A DNA stretch of 38,423 nucleotides from DASSWB01 sp035705495 (GTDB taxonomy: Bacteria; Bacteroidota; Bacteroidia; Flavobacteriales; Flavobacteriaceae): positions 1 to 38,423 of the forward strand of contig DASSWB010000067.1 of the NCBI GenBank assembly GCA_035705495.1, read 5' to 3'. Below, one piece after another: positions 1 through 9,427 of this stretch. The notes under the pieces were generated by a model. It was not told where the DNA came from, did not search any database, and saw only the letters and a list, made by a program, of their open reading frames with translations. A program made the position numbers and the translations under genes. Every line of letters starts with the position of its first letter. Positions within the stretch are counted from its first letter, which is position 1.

Positions 1-522
1 CCAATCAGGATAAAATTTTGCAACCGCAGCATAAGTATAAACCACAAATAGCTGTAAAACGATGAAAAGCCAACACCAATGCGGCATGGAAATTCTTTTT
101 ATTGCCGGTTTTAACCACGCATCTACGGACGCAAATCGCTGTGCGGGCAGTAAAATCATCATAAAACAAAGCAGCATCAAAAGGTAATAATGATTGTTGT
201 AAGAAGATTTTTGCATCAAGTAAACAGCCGTCCACATCAATGCATAAGCGGCGATACTGAATTTATATTTGAACCCGACCATCACCCATATTCCCAAAAC
301 GCCCATTATGGCGTAATAATAAATCATTCCGTCACCGGGAAGCGGTTGCAGAAAATCAAACCCGATAAAGTTGAAAGTGAATTCGGGTTCGATTAAAATC
401 CGCTGAACCCATCCTGTGGCAATTGCCCCAAAAGCTTCAACTGCAAGCAAAAATCCAAATACGACCCTGAAAACAATCAGGCCGGAATTATCAATTTGCT
501 TAAACAGCCATTTATCCAGCAT
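1..522 (-). CDS. HTTM-domain (vitamin K-dependent gamma-carboxylase-like) membrane protein, C-terminus cut by window edge
   Basis: The frame is open from an ATG at 520-522 to the window edge, giving 174 residues that start MLDKWLFKQIDNSG. Several hydrophobic stretches are visible, for example around residues 15-34, 70-90 and 116-130. The motifs KSSYNNHYYL (about residues 104-113) and TYAAVAKFYPDW at the cut end resemble the HTTM family, whose members include bacterial relatives of vitamin K-dependent gamma-glutamyl carboxylase. HTTM proteins are integral membrane proteins; the bacterial substrate is generally unknown. The start codon lies inside the last codons of ribF (11-nt overlap), so translation is probably coupled. 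At least the C-terminal half is missing. The family call is good; enzymatic activity cannot be claimed. Confidence 0.8.
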   Translation of the reverse strand, partial: MLDKWLFKQIDNSGLIVFRVVFGFLLAVEAFGAIATGWVQRILIEPEFTFNFIGFDFLQPLPGDGMIYYYAIMGVLGIWVMVGFKYKFSIAAYALMWTAVYLMQKSSYNNHYYLLMLLCFMMILLPAQRFASVDAWLKPAIKRISMPHWCWLFIVLQLFVVYTYAAVAKFYPDW

Positions 523-1450
523 AGTGTTTTTTGATGTACGCGCGCGAGAACACTTCGTCCTTTTGTATTGCCTCTTTTAAATCTTCGGTATTTCCAAAAT
601 TGATTTCATCGCGGATTCTTTTTAGAATTTCTATCTGTAAAAATTCTCCGTAGATGTCCTTTTCAAAATCAAAAAAATGGGCTTCGATGGTTTTTTCGGT
701 ACCGCCAACAGTGGGATTAAAACCAATGCTCATCATCCCGTAAACCTCAACGCCTTCAATAACGGATCTTACAACATAAACTCCGATTTTTGGGATCAGT
801 TTATAAGTTTCAGCGATTTCAATATTGGCTGTGGGAAAGCCGAAATCTTTTCCCAAACCTTTGCCTTTCACAACAGTTCCCGAAAGCATAAACGGTCGAC
901 TCAAATATTTGTTGGCCAATTTTATTTTTCCTTCAAAAAGTGCATTTCTGATTTTTGTTGAACTCACGGCAATATGTTCGACTTCCTGTTTGGAGATTTC
1001 TTCAACTTCAAACCCGAATTCCTCTCCGAATTTTTTTAAATCTGAAATATCGGCACTACGGTTTTTTCCGAATCTGTGGTCGTAACCGATGATGATTTTT
1101 TTTGCTTTGAGTTGTTTCAAAAGAATTTCCTGTACAAACTCGGCCGCTTCCATTTGGGAAAACTCTTTCGTAAACGGATGAACAATTAAATGATCTACAC
1201 CTTCCGCAGCAAGTAGTTGTTTTTTTTCATCAATTGTATTGATGAGTTTGATGCTGTCATCTTTTTGAAGCACCATTCTCGGATGTGGGAAAAACGTAAG
1301 AATCACCGATTCCAAATCTTCTTTTTTAGCTGATTTGACCAGTTTTTTTATAATCTTTTGATGACCTATATGAACTCCATCAAAAGTACCTATGGTGACG
1401 ACTGTATTTTTTTCGCTTTGAAAAGAAGCTGTGCTTTTATGCTCTTTCAA
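512..1450 (-). CDS. ribF: Bifunctional riboflavin kinase / FAD synthetase
   Basis: 312 residues, the usual RibF length. It phosphorylates riboflavin to FMN and adenylylates FMN to FAD in the cytoplasm. The N-terminal nucleotidyltransferase domain has GTFDGVHIGH (21-30), GYDHRFGKN (122-130) and SSTKIRNAL (163-171). The C-terminal flavokinase domain has GKGLGKDFGFPTANI (196-210), SIGFNPTVGG (241-250) and the acidic stretch IEAHFFDFEKDIYG (255-268) that holds the expected catalytic Glu. Both domains look complete. It lies 9 nt downstream of pth and overlaps the HTTM gene by 11 nt, so the three are probably one transcript. The ATG start places the first motif at the usual distance. Confidence 0.97.
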   Translation of the reverse strand: MKEHKSTASFQSEKNTVVTIGTFDGVHIGHQKIIKKLVKSAKKEDLESVILTFFPHPRMVLQKDDSIKLINTIDEKKQLLAAEGVDHLIVHPFTKEFSQMEAAEFVQEILLKQLKAKKIIIGYDHRFGKNRSADISDLKKFGEEFGFEVEEISKQEVEHIAVSSTKIRNALFEGKIKLANKYLSRPFMLSGTVVKGKGLGKDFGFPTANIEIAETYKLIPKIGVYVVRSVIEGVEVYGMMSIGFNPTVGGTEKTIEAHFFDFEKDIYGEFLQIEILKRIRDEINFGNTEDLKEAIQKDEVFSRAYIKKHYAG

Positions 1451-1459
1451 GATTGAGAT

Positions 1460-2086
1460 TTATTTGCCATTAAACGTATTCATCGTATTCGTGATTCCGG
1501 CGGTTCCAAATGATTTTACGATTTCAACCGAAAGATCCAGCCTTTCTTGAAGTTTTGATTCTTCTTCGGAATTCCATTCGCCCAAAACATAATCTACTTG
1601 TCTTCCTTTTGTGAATTCATCACTGATACCAAATCGAAACCGATTGTAATTGGTGGTTCCCAATTGATTCTGGATATCTTTCAGGCCGTTGTGCCCACCG
1701 TCGCTTCCTTTGGTTTTCACTCTAATTGTTCCGAAACCCAAATTCAAGTCGTCTGTAATGACCAAAAGGTTTTCCAACGGAATTTTTTCTTTTGCGAGCC
1801 AATAATTCACTGCTTTCCCGCTTAAATTCATATATGTACTTGGTTTCAGCAAAATGAACGTTCGTCCTTTGAATTTATAAGTCGCTACATCGCCAAGTTT
1901 TGCGGTTTCGAAAGCAATATCTTCTTTTTTTGCCAGATGATCCAACACTTTAAAACCGATGTTGTGGCGTGTATTTTCATATTTGGGACCAATATTTCCC
2001 AAACCGGCGATTAAGAACTTCTTCATGGGTTCTGTCTCTTCAATGGGTTTTTTACTGCCTAAAATTCTTCCGAAGAAAGCAAGCAT
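1460..2086 (-). CDS. pth: Peptidyl-tRNA hydrolase
   Basis: It hydrolyses peptidyl-tRNA released from stalled ribosomes. The core starts at MKKFLIAGLGNIG, with the catalytic Asn in GLGNIG, His in TRHNIGF, Asp in VITDDLNLGF, and the conserved GSDGGHNGLKDI. The frame can extend upstream to 2119, but that ATG lies inside the stem of the rplY terminator, so it is unlikely to be used. The ATG at 2084-2086 (MLAFFGRILG) gives 208 residues with a 20-residue N-terminal extension, which I recall as common in flavobacterial Pth. The third choice, MKKFLIAG, gives the usual core of about 188 residues. The gene begins about 25 nt beyond the terminator hairpin and is followed by ribF after 9 nt. Confidence 0.95.
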   Translation of the reverse strand: MLAFFGRILGSKKPIEETEPMKKFLIAGLGNIGPKYENTRHNIGFKVLDHLAKKEDIAFETAKLGDVATYKFKGRTFILLKPSTYMNLSGKAVNYWLAKEKIPLENLLVITDDLNLGFGTIRVKTKGSDGGHNGLKDIQNQLGTTNYNRFRFGISDEFTKGRQVDYVLGEWNSEEESKLQERLDLSVEIVKSFGTAGITNTMNTFNGK

Positions 2087-2111
2087 ATTTTTTTGTTTTC
2101 GTAAAAATAGA

Positions 2112-2157
2112 AAAAGCATCCCAAATCCGACGAAATAATCGGTTTCAGGATGCTTTT
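2112..2157 (-). terminator. Strong intrinsic terminator after rplY, just ahead of pth
   Basis: Read on the minus strand, AAAAGCATCC and GGATGCTTTT pair perfectly over 10 bp. An inner stem (TGAAACCGA against TCGGATTTG, with wobbles and one A:A mismatch) closes on a TTATTTCG loop. T-rich sequence (TTTTTCTATTTTTA) follows. It would end the prs-rplY transcript. Because pth starts only about 25 nt beyond it, pth must be reached by read-through or by a start site inside this element. Confidence 0.85.
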
Positions 2158-2176
2158 AAAATCTAAAAAACTGTGT

Positions 2177-2794
2177 TTATTCAGTTACTTCAGTTGCAGG
2201 AACTTCGTCAGCAGCTGTTTCTTCTTCATCTTCAGTATCAGCAATAACGTTTCTAGACGTTCTTACTTGACAGATTACAGTGTTATCAGGGTGCATGATT
2301 TTGTAGTTATCGCTGGCTACAGCAGTAACATAAAGCTTGTTTCCAATTTTTAGGTCGGTAATATCAGCTTCAATAAAATCAGGTAAATTGCTTGCCAAAC
2401 CTTTAACTTTCATTCTTCTAAGGTTGAAACGCAATACCCCACCATTTTTCACACCACGTGCAACTCCTTTTGTATGTACAGGAATTTCCATCATGATTTC
2501 TTTATCTTCAAAAATTTGATAGAAATCGATGTGCATAATGGCATCAGTTACCGGGTGGAACTGAATATCCTGAAGAACAGCATCATACTTTCCTCCATCT
2601 TTCAAATCAATAACCACGGTATGTACATCTGGTGTATATACCAAGTTTTTGAATGCAATCTCTTCCGCTGAAAAGTGTAATGGTTGATCTCCTCCGTATA
2701 ATACGCAAGGCACCTGTCCAGCATTACGTAAGGCTTTTGTTGCTTTTTTGCCTACGCTTTCTCTTTTAGATCCGTTGATCGTAAGTGACTTCAT
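2177..2794 (-). CDS. rplY: 50S ribosomal protein L25 (TL5/CTC form)
   Basis: 205 residues, the long two-domain CTC/TL5 form of L25 that binds 5S rRNA. The N-terminal L25 domain begins MKSLTINGSKRESVGKKAT, followed by the LRNAGQVPCVLYGG segment. The second beta-rich domain includes the HPVTDAIMHIDFYQI segment. The tail is very acidic (DTEDEEETAADE), as is typical in this phylum. It follows prs after 26 nt and ends before a strong terminator, so prs-rplY is probably one transcript. The ATG at 2794 fits the family's N-terminus. Confidence 0.97.
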   Translation of the reverse strand: MKSLTINGSKRESVGKKATKALRNAGQVPCVLYGGDQPLHFSAEEIAFKNLVYTPDVHTVVIDLKDGGKYDAVLQDIQFHPVTDAIMHIDFYQIFEDKEIMMEIPVHTKGVARGVKNGGVLRFNLRRMKVKGLASNLPDFIEADITDLKIGNKLYVTAVASDNYKIMHPDNTVICQVRTSRNVIADTEDEEETAADEVPATEVTE

Positions 2795-2820
2795 TGTTTG
2801 TAATTATAGTTAATAAAAAT

Positions 2821-3762
2821 TTACATTAAAAATTGTGAGCTTATGGATTCATTTTCATGAACCTTTCGCATCACATCGGCAAAAAGTGTTGAGCAGGAAA
2901 CCACTCTTATCTTTTTACTTTCCTTTTTCAGCGGAATTGAATCGGTTACAATTAATTCCAGCAGTTTCGACTTTTCTATTTTTTCGTATGCATCTGCCGA
3001 TAAAATTGGATGCGTACAAATTGCGCGAACGCTCAATGCACCACGTTCCATCATTAAGTCGGCTGCTTTTGTCAATGTTCCGGCGGTATCCACCATATCA
3101 TCAACAAGCACAACGTTTTTTCCTGTTACATCGCCAATCAATTCCATATAGGAAATCACATTGGCTTTTGCCCTTTGTTTATAACAAATTACCACCTCGC
3201 TTTCCAAAGCTTTTGAATAGGCATAAGCTCTTTTGGAACCACCCATATCGGGCGATGCAATTGTGAGGTTTTCCAAGTTCAAACTCCTTAGATATGGTAA
3301 AAATATAGTAGATGCAAATAAATGATCTACTGGTTTTTCAAAGAACCCTTGGATTTGATCTGCATGCAAATCCATCGTAATAATTCGGGTTGCCCCGGCT
3401 GTTTCCAGCATTTTTGCCACAAGTTTAGCAGCGATTGGAACACGAGGCTTGTCTTTTCTATCTTGTCTTGCCCATCCGTAATATGGAATAACTGCTGTGA
3501 TATGTCTGGCAGAAGCTCGTTTTGCGGCATCTATCATTAACAACAGTTCCATTAAATTATCGGAATTTGGAAAAGTCGAACCGATTATAAAAACCCTTGC
3601 TCCCCTTATTGATTCCTCAAAACTCGGTTGAAACTCCCCGTCACTATACGTAGACCGAATTACTTTTCCCAATGCAGCTCCGTAGGAGTCTGCAATTTTT
3701 TCCGCCAATTCCCGACTTTGGGAACAGTTAAAAAGCTTGGCTTCGGTAATAGAGTTCGGCAT
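2821..3762 (-). CDS. prs: Ribose-phosphate pyrophosphokinase (PRPP synthase)
   Basis: 313 residues, a usual class I length. It makes PRPP from ribose 5-phosphate and ATP for purine, pyrimidine, His, Trp and NAD synthesis. Visible motifs are YGWARQDRK (95-103) at the ATP site, DLHADQIQGFF (131-141) for metal and catalysis, and the PRPP loop DDMVDTAGTL (221-230). It is the first gene of the leftward prs-rplY unit. A TAAATTTG box lies about 48 nt upstream of the ATG. Nothing unusual is seen. Confidence 0.97.
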   Translation of the reverse strand: MPNSITEAKLFNCSQSRELAEKIADSYGAALGKVIRSTYSDGEFQPSFEESIRGARVFIIGSTFPNSDNLMELLLMIDAAKRASARHITAVIPYYGWARQDRKDKPRVPIAAKLVAKMLETAGATRIITMDLHADQIQGFFEKPVDHLFASTIFLPYLRSLNLENLTIASPDMGGSKRAYAYSKALESEVVICYKQRAKANVISYMELIGDVTGKNVVLVDDMVDTAGTLTKAADLMMERGALSVRAICTHPILSADAYEKIEKSKLLELIVTDSIPLKKESKKIRVVSCSTLFADVMRKVHENESISSQFLM

Positions 3763-3809
3763 AACTGACTTATTATTTGAAGGTTAACCTAGAAACTTTT
3801 TTGAAGCTG

Positions 3810-3817
3810 CAAATTTA
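3810..3817 (-). promoter_or_regulatory. Possible -7 box for prs
   Basis: On the minus strand the sequence TAAATTTG matches the Bacteroidota -7 consensus TAnnTTTG and lies 48 nt upstream of the prs ATG. No clear TTG-type -33 element is seen at the expected spacing, so this is tentative. The rest of the 3763-4056 intergenic stretch shows no gene. Confidence 0.3.
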
Positions 3818-4056
3818 TGAATTTATTTGAAGCGGTGAAGATAAATGTGTTTTATTTTGATGGGCAGCAGAAATAAATCATCAGGGATTTATTTTTGAAT
3901 ATTTGAGCGAAAGATTCCATTGCAAGGTTTTTCAGGGAAAACACAGAAATCCGCTAACCATCGTGATAATAACCACTTCAGTTTTTTCATCCATATTCCA
4001 CTCGGCAACAATTAATTATATATTTTTACAATAGTTTAACCTCTCTTACATAAAAA

Positions 4057-4959
4057 ATGAAAAGATCCGCAGCATTTTTGGTCTCTCTTTTTCTGATCTC
4101 CTGCGCAGCCCACCAGCGCTCACATATTAAAGCCAATGAAGAGTTTGTCATAGAATTAAAGAAACCGTCCACACGCGGAGGCGTAGCAGAGATTGCGCTT
4201 CAAGGTTTGTTTTTCGGGGCAAATTATTTGGCGGAAAAATCGACCAAAGCACTTACGAGCTCGTATTCCCAATCTCTTTCGGTGAACGATTACTACAATA
4301 CGGATTTGGGCTATGTGGAAAAAACCTATAATGAAATCCATATAAAAAAATACGCAAATCCCGAGGATCCGGAAATTGAAGAACAATTAAGGGACACGAT
4401 TACCAGGGAAATAAAATCACTTCCCAAAACACGTGGCACCAAAACAACCAGTTTGTCTTTGGAAAATGCCTTCCGCGAAGAAAAGAATGATCTTTTAAGT
4501 TTTCACGCTGTAATTGAACTGATAAGTGATCCTGAAAACCCCGGAGTTACACGATTAAGTTTCAATGAATTGTACATATTTTTTTCAAGAACAAAAGTTT
4601 TTTCCGACGAAGACCTCAATGCCAGATTTTCTGTTTCCATAGAAGGCCAATGGAGAAACACAGATGGTACTCCTATGAAGGATACGCTAATAGAGCAGGA
4701 ATATGAATTCCGCAACCTCAAATACGGACCCGAAAATCAAATTGATACACCAATTTTATCTCCTTGGTATGTGGATATACCCATTGCGAAAGAACTAGAA
4801 GAAGGTTTAAAATACGGAGTGGTTCAAGTAAATGTCCAGCTGGAAGAATATGAAGGCAACAGAAGCAAGTACATCAATCAATTGCCTAGTATTTTGAGTG
4901 ACAACAAAAATACGATCATCAAAGACGGAGCTGCCACCATTCAAAAGATCACTGATTAA
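4057..4959 (+). CDS. Secreted lipoprotein of unknown function, paired with the propeller-caspase
   Basis: 300 residues. The N-terminus has a short basic region, a hydrophobic stretch and a lipobox LISC with the lipidated Cys at residue 16, so it should be an envelope lipoprotein. I do not recognise a domain. Residues after about 40 include a hydrophobic/small patch (IALQGLFFGANYLAE) and then a mixed alpha/beta region with many charged residues. Two T-R-G tripeptides occur at residues 39-41 and 125-127. The gene ends 18 nt before the 1457-residue caspase-domain protein and is very probably co-transcribed with it, so it may be a partner, regulator or substrate. That role is inference from position only. 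Confidence 0.85.
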   Translation: MKRSAAFLVSLFLISCAAHQRSHIKANEEFVIELKKPSTRGGVAEIALQGLFFGANYLAEKSTKALTSSYSQSLSVNDYYNTDLGYVEKTYNEIHIKKYANPEDPEIEEQLRDTITREIKSLPKTRGTKTTSLSLENAFREEKNDLLSFHAVIELISDPENPGVTRLSFNELYIFFSRTKVFSDEDLNARFSVSIEGQWRNTDGTPMKDTLIEQEYEFRNLKYGPENQIDTPILSPWYVDIPIAKELEEGLKYGVVQVNVQLEEYEGNRSKYINQLPSILSDNKNTIIKDGAATIQKITD

Positions 4960-4977
4960 ATTTGTGGAATTTTTAAA

Positions 4978-7900
4978 ATGAAAAAAATATTCTTTTTACT
5001 TCTTTTCGTCCATTGCATCTCTTCTTTTGGGCAGAATGGTGAAATTCAAATACACGCAAAAGATTTTCATTCTGCACAAATTACTGATATTTTGGTAGAT
5101 CCGAAGGAAGAATATTTTATCACGGCAGATGAATCCGGAAAAATTTTGATGTACCGGACCAACGATTTTGAATTTCACAAAACCATTTCGGCAGGCGGAA
5201 ATTTTCCGGTAAAAAAAATGAGGCTCATTTACGGTGACAGTATTCTACTGGTTTCCAAAGGCTATCAATATAATTTTAATTCTTCGGCCGCACCGGACTC
5301 ATTGATCGCGATTAATTTAAATAACAACGCCATACTTTATAAAAAAGAATCCAGCGCTTATTTTTTAGGAGATGATTCTGATAAATTCTTGATTACCGCA
5401 ACCCAACAAGATTCCAGATTTCTTTTGGAAGTAATTGATAAAAACGATTTAAACAACAGAATTTATACAGCTGAGTTTTCAGAAAAATTGGTTCGTGCCG
5501 CGATTTCTTCAGAAAACAAAAATATGGCAATCCTCACGGGTCAATATTTTGATAGAAAATTGACGATTATCAATATGGCTGCAAATACGGTGCTTTACGA
5601 AGAAGAAATTGATCTTCACAACCATTCCATTGCACATCTTGTTTATGATCTTGAACAAAATTTGTATCTGTTTCAACAGGATAAAAATCAAGCCGTGATG
5701 GAAATTTATAAATATGATCCCATCACTTTTTCAAAACAAAAAATCAGTTCCTTTTCATTCTCCGGAGGGAACAACATAAAGACCGAAGTTTCCCGTGGAG
5801 CAGATTTGAAACTATTTTTATCATCTGATTTCAATTTTTCACCACCGCTGATCCTGAGCCTAAAGAATGGAAATTTTATTCAGCAAAAAATTGCATCGGA
5901 CAAATCGGTTTCTGTGGGAGCTTATATAAAAAAGAAGGATCAACTGGTATTTTTTGAGGTTTTTAATCAAAATTTAGATGAAATAACGAATTTCTTCACA
6001 TATAACAGTACAGGCATTTTCCTGGGAAGTTATCCGAATATTTCCCCGGGATTTTACCAAGCTTTCTTTTTACCTGATGACAATTGGATTGCAGATGGTA
6101 CCGAAACCATAAACTCGGACGGTTCTGGTTGGAATTTCGCCTATCCCGGCAGAAATATCAAATTTTTTGAAAAAGGAACATTCAATAACAGGTTTGCAAA
6201 ATTATCGCTTCAAGATTACCTCAATATTTATCATAACATAGGACTTACTTCTAAATTTTACCTGGATCTTCAAAGTGGAAAAATGGCTTTTTACTCCAGT
6301 AAGATTACTGAAAATTACGAGTACGACAACAAGTATTTTGTTTATGATTTGTTGAACGACAGCGCAAAGCAATTTTCTACTGTTGACGCCGTATTTTTAA
6401 TCCCCGTGGAATATAATGATGTAGGCAAAAAACTCTTGGTGAGCAATAATGAATATTTTGACACCGGTTATTACAGTCCGCGTGAATTTAAAATTATTGA
6501 TCCTGAAAAATCCACGGATATTCCTGGGACTTTTAAATATGGAAAATTATCAGAAAATGGAGATTACCTACTTACCGTTAATGGGGAAAATTTGATTGAG
6601 ATTTTGGATCTTAAAGCCAAAAAGAAAGTTTTCACGCATCAAGCCGAAGATGGTAAATTCGAAATATTTTCCGCAGATGGCGATGCCTTTTTTGTCAGTC
6701 TTGCAAATAGGAATATTGATGTTAATAAATGTAATATGGAAACCATTTACATTGTAAAAGAGCAAGGAATTTACAAGCCAACCCTAAAAGACTGCGCATT
6801 TATAACCGATTTTGACAGCAAAAATGAAAAGATTGCGATGATTCTCAAGAATTATGGAATTGCGGTAAATGATAAAATTTTAGCTTTCAGCCCAACCGAG
6901 TTTCCGGAATCCATTTCCTTAAATGAAGATGGAAGCATTTTGATGGCAAATTTAAGTTCTGGAAAAACTACATTGTACAATACTTCCACCCTTGAACTTT
7001 TGGGAACAATGATTCATCCCAGTGTGAATTCCCACGTTTTTTTTGAACCTAACGGCAATTTCTTCGGAAATAAGGATCTCGAGGAATATTTATATGCCAC
7101 GAATAATGGCACTCCAATTCCGTTATTGGAAGCTTCCAATTTTTATAAGCCGGCAAAAATCCTGGAATTATTCGGCGAGCCAGATACGGCATATTTAAAA
7201 GCATTAAAAAAAGCGAATGAACTAAGAGAAGCACTGACTTCTCCGCCTAAAAACTCCGCAAAGCGACCCGTTATAACCAATGTGTTTTTCAATAATGAAA
7301 AAAACATTCAGGTCAGCGCACATAAATCGGTTGAGGTCACGGTTCAAATTGCGAAAAACACGGCCATCGAAAAATTCCAAATTGAATTGAACAATGTAGA
7401 ATTAGAGAACCTGAAAATCAGTTCAACCAATAAAGGCGAATATTCTTTTAAAATAAATCTGGTGGACAGCCTTAACCACTTAAGGATCACGGCTATAGAT
7501 AAAAACCAAGTAACTTCTTTTCCTTTTGAAAAAATCATTCACTACAAAACAAAAGACATTCATCCCGATCTGTATTTGTTGGCTGTGGGAGTTTCCAAAT
7601 ACTCAGATGAAAATTACAATTTGACTTTTGCGGATAAAGATGCTCTAGATATTGCCAAGTTTTATGGCGGAATTTCTGAAAAGGATTATGAAAAATATAA
7701 TGAACGATTCTTCGGACATCAATATTTTCTGAAAAGCCGAGATCAAGAATTACAGTATAAAAAAATTCAACTTTTCAAGGGTGATTTATACGCGCGTGGT
7801 ATCTACGATTTATTTCCAGCCAATACTGAAGGTGATATTTGGTTGGAGTTTTTGGATGACAATAAGCTGAATCTGTGGAATTTCCAAACGACAACGATTG

Positions 7901-9351
7901 ATGCTATCGAGGTTCCGGCGGATTATATTGCTCCTTTCATTTCAAAATCCGAATCGATTATCATTGATCCTGATGGAAACGGTTTTTATTTAAAATCGGA
8001 TAATGAAAAAGTATATTTTTTCAATTTCAGAAATAATTCTTTTACAGATGCCGAATTGCCTTTTACTTCAGAAATACTTGAAAATTCCTTTCCCTTGACG
8101 AATCAGCGTTGGATGACTTATCGTGTTGCGCAAGATTATGTGGCTTTCGTAGATACTATTTCCGTAGAAATTTTTAACACCTCTGGAAAAGAATTGGAAG
8201 CAGAAAGTTTTGGTTTTAACCTGCCAAATTCCACAGAAAAAATAAGTGCAGTTTCCCATAATGGACAAAAATTACTCGTCGAAACAATGACTGACAGTCT
8301 GTATTACGTGGAAGTATTACCTGGTGGAATTATGTCGAAGAAATTACCAATCAAATTAGGTGATGGTTTTCAGAGTCAAGTGCAGTTTTCAAAAGATGCG
8401 AATTTCTTTTCTGTATTAACATCGACCGAAAATGGAAAAACGTATAAAAAATTCGATTTACAAGGAAATCTGGTGGATTCCATTATTTACAACGATCAGG
8501 ATACGGAAAACCCATTTGTCTCACTCGTAAATGGAGAATTACGTTGGATTGAAGAAACCGAACCTATTGCAACGAATAATGGTCTTTTTCGAACCCAAGA
8601 AGATTCTTTGCTGATCAATTCCAAGCCCGCTTCTTTTGATGAGGTGAAAGTGAAGTATTTGGTCAATGAAGAGGCCAATTCCCAAAATATACAAGCCAGT
8701 TTGAAAGACTTTTTTAAAAACGTAAAAGCCGAAGATCAGGTGATTGTTTTCTTGGCTGGACACGGGGTTTTGGATGAAGATTTCAACTATTATTACGCGC
8801 CTCACGATATGGATTTTAATAATATTTCCAAAAATGGGATAAAATATGAAACCATTTTGGAAATGATGGCCAATTCTTCTTCCACCAAACAACTGTTACT
8901 GATGGACACTTGCCACGCGGGAAATACATTTGATTTGGATGAAAACGACGAAACCGCCAGTATAGTTCCAAAAATGGGAGAAAGAGGATCGAAGGTCGTA
9001 AAATCTGCCGATAAAGCCAATTACAAAATATCGGATGTAATTTCCACGATGTTCGACAATTTTAGTTCCACAAATGGAATCACCATTCTTTCCGCATCTT
9101 CGGGTTCTGACGTGGCTTATGAAGCCAAGGAATTAAGTAACGGTGCGTTTACCACGGCATATCTTTCGGCTTTAAAAAATTCATTAAAAGGCAGCGATCT
9201 TTGGGTAGAAGAAGAAGATTTAAAGCGACCGATCAAACTTACCAGCGAAATTATTTATGCGATTCAAAAAGACGTCATCACACTCACAAACAAGAAACAG
9301 ATGCCCGATATTCGAGAAATCAATGAACTCGCGAATATTAAAATTTGGTAG
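4978..9351 (+). CDS. Exported beta-propeller protein with C-terminal caspase-like peptidase (C14 fold) split by a propeller-like insert
   Basis: 1457 residues. Residues 1-19 form a signal peptide (MKKIFFLLLF… ending SFGQ). Residues about 25-700 look like WD40/YVTN-type propeller repeats, with recurring short beta blades and DxxG or NG turns. Residues about 762-855 resemble an Ig-like beta domain. The caspase fold begins at LYLLAVGVSKY (865-875), runs through the ADKDALDIAKF helix, and resumes at VKVKYLVNEEAN (1223-1234). It carries the catalytic His in FLAGHG (H1262) and Cys in LLMDTCHAG (C1312). The stretch of roughly 900-1220 between these parts is extra and again reads like propeller blades. 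Both dyad residues are present, so activity is plausible. It follows a lipoprotein gene by 18 nt and faces a second caspase gene. Substrate and partner are unknown. Confidence 0.9.
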   Translation: MKKIFFLLLFVHCISSFGQNGEIQIHAKDFHSAQITDILVDPKEEYFITADESGKILMYRTNDFEFHKTISAGGNFPVKKMRLIYGDSILLVSKGYQYNFNSSAAPDSLIAINLNNNAILYKKESSAYFLGDDSDKFLITATQQDSRFLLEVIDKNDLNNRIYTAEFSEKLVRAAISSENKNMAILTGQYFDRKLTIINMAANTVLYEEEIDLHNHSIAHLVYDLEQNLYLFQQDKNQAVMEIYKYDPITFSKQKISSFSFSGGNNIKTEVSRGADLKLFLSSDFNFSPPLILSLKNGNFIQQKIASDKSVSVGAYIKKKDQLVFFEVFNQNLDEITNFFTYNSTGIFLGSYPNISPGFYQAFFLPDDNWIADGTETINSDGSGWNFAYPGRNIKFFEKGTFNNRFAKLSLQDYLNIYHNIGLTSKFYLDLQSGKMAFYSSKITENYEYDNKYFVYDLLNDSAKQFSTVDAVFLIPVEYNDVGKKLLVSNNEYFDTGYYSPREFKIIDPEKSTDIPGTFKYGKLSENGDYLLTVNGENLIEILDLKAKKKVFTHQAEDGKFEIFSADGDAFFVSLANRNIDVNKCNMETIYIVKEQGIYKPTLKDCAFITDFDSKNEKIAMILKNYGIAVNDKILAFSPTEFPESISLNEDGSILMANLSSGKTTLYNTSTLELLGTMIHPSVNSHVFFEPNGNFFGNKDLEEYLYATNNGTPIPLLEASNFYKPAKILELFGEPDTAYLKALKKANELREALTSPPKNSAKRPVITNVFFNNEKNIQVSAHKSVEVTVQIAKNTAIEKFQIELNNVELENLKISSTNKGEYSFKINLVDSLNHLRITAIDKNQVTSFPFEKIIHYKTKDIHPDLYLLAVGVSKYSDENYNLTFADKDALDIAKFYGGISEKDYEKYNERFFGHQYFLKSRDQELQYKKIQLFKGDLYARGIYDLFPANTEGDIWLEFLDDNKLNLWNFQTTTIDAIEVPADYIAPFISKSESIIIDPDGNGFYLKSDNEKVYFFNFRNNSFTDAELPFTSEILENSFPLTNQRWMTYRVAQDYVAFVDTISVEIFNTSGKELEAESFGFNLPNSTEKISAVSHNGQKLLVETMTDSLYYVEVLPGGIMSKKLPIKLGDGFQSQVQFSKDANFFSVLTSTENGKTYKKFDLQGNLVDSIIYNDQDTENPFVSLVNGELRWIEETEPIATNNGLFRTQEDSLLINSKPASFDEVKVKYLVNEEANSQNIQASLKDFFKNVKAEDQVIVFLAGHGVLDEDFNYYYAPHDMDFNNISKNGIKYETILEMMANSSSTKQLLLMDTCHAGNTFDLDENDETASIVPKMGERGSKVVKSADKANYKISDVISTMFDNFSSTNGITILSASSGSDVAYEAKELSNGAFTTAYLSALKNSLKGSDLWVEEEDLKRPIKLTSEIIYAIQKDVITLTNKKQMPDIREINELANIKIW

Positions 9352-9394
9352 TTTCGTTACTAATCAGATTTTCCTTTGGATCGTTGGTTCATTT

Positions 9395-9412
9395 ACAGAA
9401 ATTATTTTCTGT
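9395..9412. terminator. Weak hairpin between the two convergent caspase genes
   Basis: ACAGAAA and TTTCTGT form a 7-bp stem with a TTAT loop in the 76-bp gap between the convergent stops at 9351 and 9428. There is no clear T-tract on either strand, so it is only a possible bidirectional terminator. Confidence 0.3.
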
Positions 9413-9427
9413 CATTGAAATCACTCA

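Noticed and set aside
2087..2119. Upstream ATG for pth
   Set aside because: The codon is inside the stem of the rplY terminator and encodes a non-conserved MLFLFLRKQKN.
2835..3266. 143-residue plus-strand frame opposite prs
   Set aside because: Shadow of a clear, fully conserved prs gene on the other strand.
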